Shown here: positions 6,614-6,845 of the stretch, piece by piece
Numbering within the stretch: position 1 is the first letter of the stretch
Layout of the letters: each line of letters begins with the position of its first letter
Origin: Chromatiales bacterium
GTDB lineage: Bacteria > Pseudomonadota > Gammaproteobacteria > Thiohalospirales > Thiohalospiraceae
Reading direction: 5' to 3'
DNA length: 6,845 nt
NCBI GenBank assembly: GCA_026984715.1
Contig: JALSRO010000461.1
Span: forward strand, 1-6,845
Position numbers and translations under genes: made by a program
Notes under the pieces: model-generated
Seen by the model: the letters and a program-made list of their open reading frames with translations, nothing else
What the model was told of the DNA's origin: nothing
Databases searched by the model: none

Positions 6614-6845
6614 CCCTGTGCGCTCTCCGCGGCACGGCCATGACGCCGACGCAACATTGACGGTTTACCCCGCCGCCGCGTCAATAATGTGCCACTTCTC
6701 TGGGAAAGCTATCGGCAAACCGCCAGCGGCCCTTTAATCACACCCCGTCTGCAGGCATACTGCATGGCATGAACCACTGGCCTCGGGATTTGGACAGCAC
6801 AGATGCTCCTCTCATGGACTCGAAATCCTGCGGCCACGGAAGAGG
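6614..6845. other. Upstream region of the lipoprotein gene and unresolved right edge
   Basis: These 232 bases hold no gene I can support. They contain an inverted repeat at 6656-6685. A plus-strand frame opens at ATG 6769 (N-terminus MNHWPRDLDS) and runs off the edge after 25 codons without a clear ribosome site. Two minus-strand frames are also open from the edge, for about 35 and 45 codons. The window is too short to decide which, if any, is a real gene. Confidence 0.4.
6656..6685. repeat. Inverted repeat ATTGACG / CGTCAAT upstream of lipoprotein gene
   Basis: ATTGACG (6656-6662) and CGTCAAT (6679-6685) are perfect 7-base inverted arms around 16 GC-rich bases. Each arm contains TTGACG, a good -35-like hexamer, on opposite strands, so the element could be an operator or two facing promoter elements. 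No matching -10 box is convincing. Confidence 0.45.

Noticed and set aside
6682..6697. Sigma54-like promoter (TGGCAC then TGAC) on the minus strand upstream of the lipoprotein
   Set aside because: The -12 element lacks GC at the required distance and the spacing is off by one, so it fails the consensus.

Overview
The window looks like chromosome of a GC-rich gammaproteobacterium. The best evidence is the complete beta-lysyl EF-P pathway (EF-P with a GKG loop, the lysine 2,3-aminomutase EpmB and the ligase EpmA) next to a FimX-like c-di-GMP protein of the type IV pilus kind. A free-living or symbiotic member of the Chromatiales or a related sulfur-oxidiser group is possible, but nothing here fixes the genus. 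I see no tRNA, rRNA, CRISPR, integrase, transposase or insertion sequence.

Layout. (1) 1-2007, minus: the first 669 codons of a REC-PAS-GGDEF-EAL protein whose receiver, GGDEF and EAL motifs are all degenerate, as in FimX; its 3' end lies off the left edge. (2) 2008-2343: a 336-base divergent intergenic region with two AT-rich palindromes that overlap a sigma70-like promoter pointing right. (3) 2344-2877, plus: a YhbS-type GNAT acetyltransferase. (4) 2894-3892, minus: epmB, convergent with the acetyltransferase. (5) 3926-4495, plus: efp, divergent from epmB across only 33 bp. (6) 4518-5501, plus: epmA, 22 bp after efp and probably co-transcribed. (7) 5510-6613, minus: an unrecognised outer-membrane lipoprotein, convergent with epmA. 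(8) 6614-6845: upstream region of the lipoprotein, with an inverted repeat and an unresolved right edge.

How they work together. EpmB makes (R)-beta-lysine from L-lysine, EpmA attaches it to Lys34 of EF-P, and the modified EF-P rescues ribosomes stalled on consecutive prolines. The FimX-like protein probably senses c-di-GMP rather than making or degrading it. The acetyltransferase and the lipoprotein have no visible link to EF-P.

I found no clearly new multi-gene system. The observations most worth following are a run of eight C at a Pro-Pro site inside efp itself (possible autogenous frameshifting), the lack of a Shine-Dalgarno before epmA, palindromes in two divergent control regions and at the 5' end of epmB, and the orphan lipoprotein.
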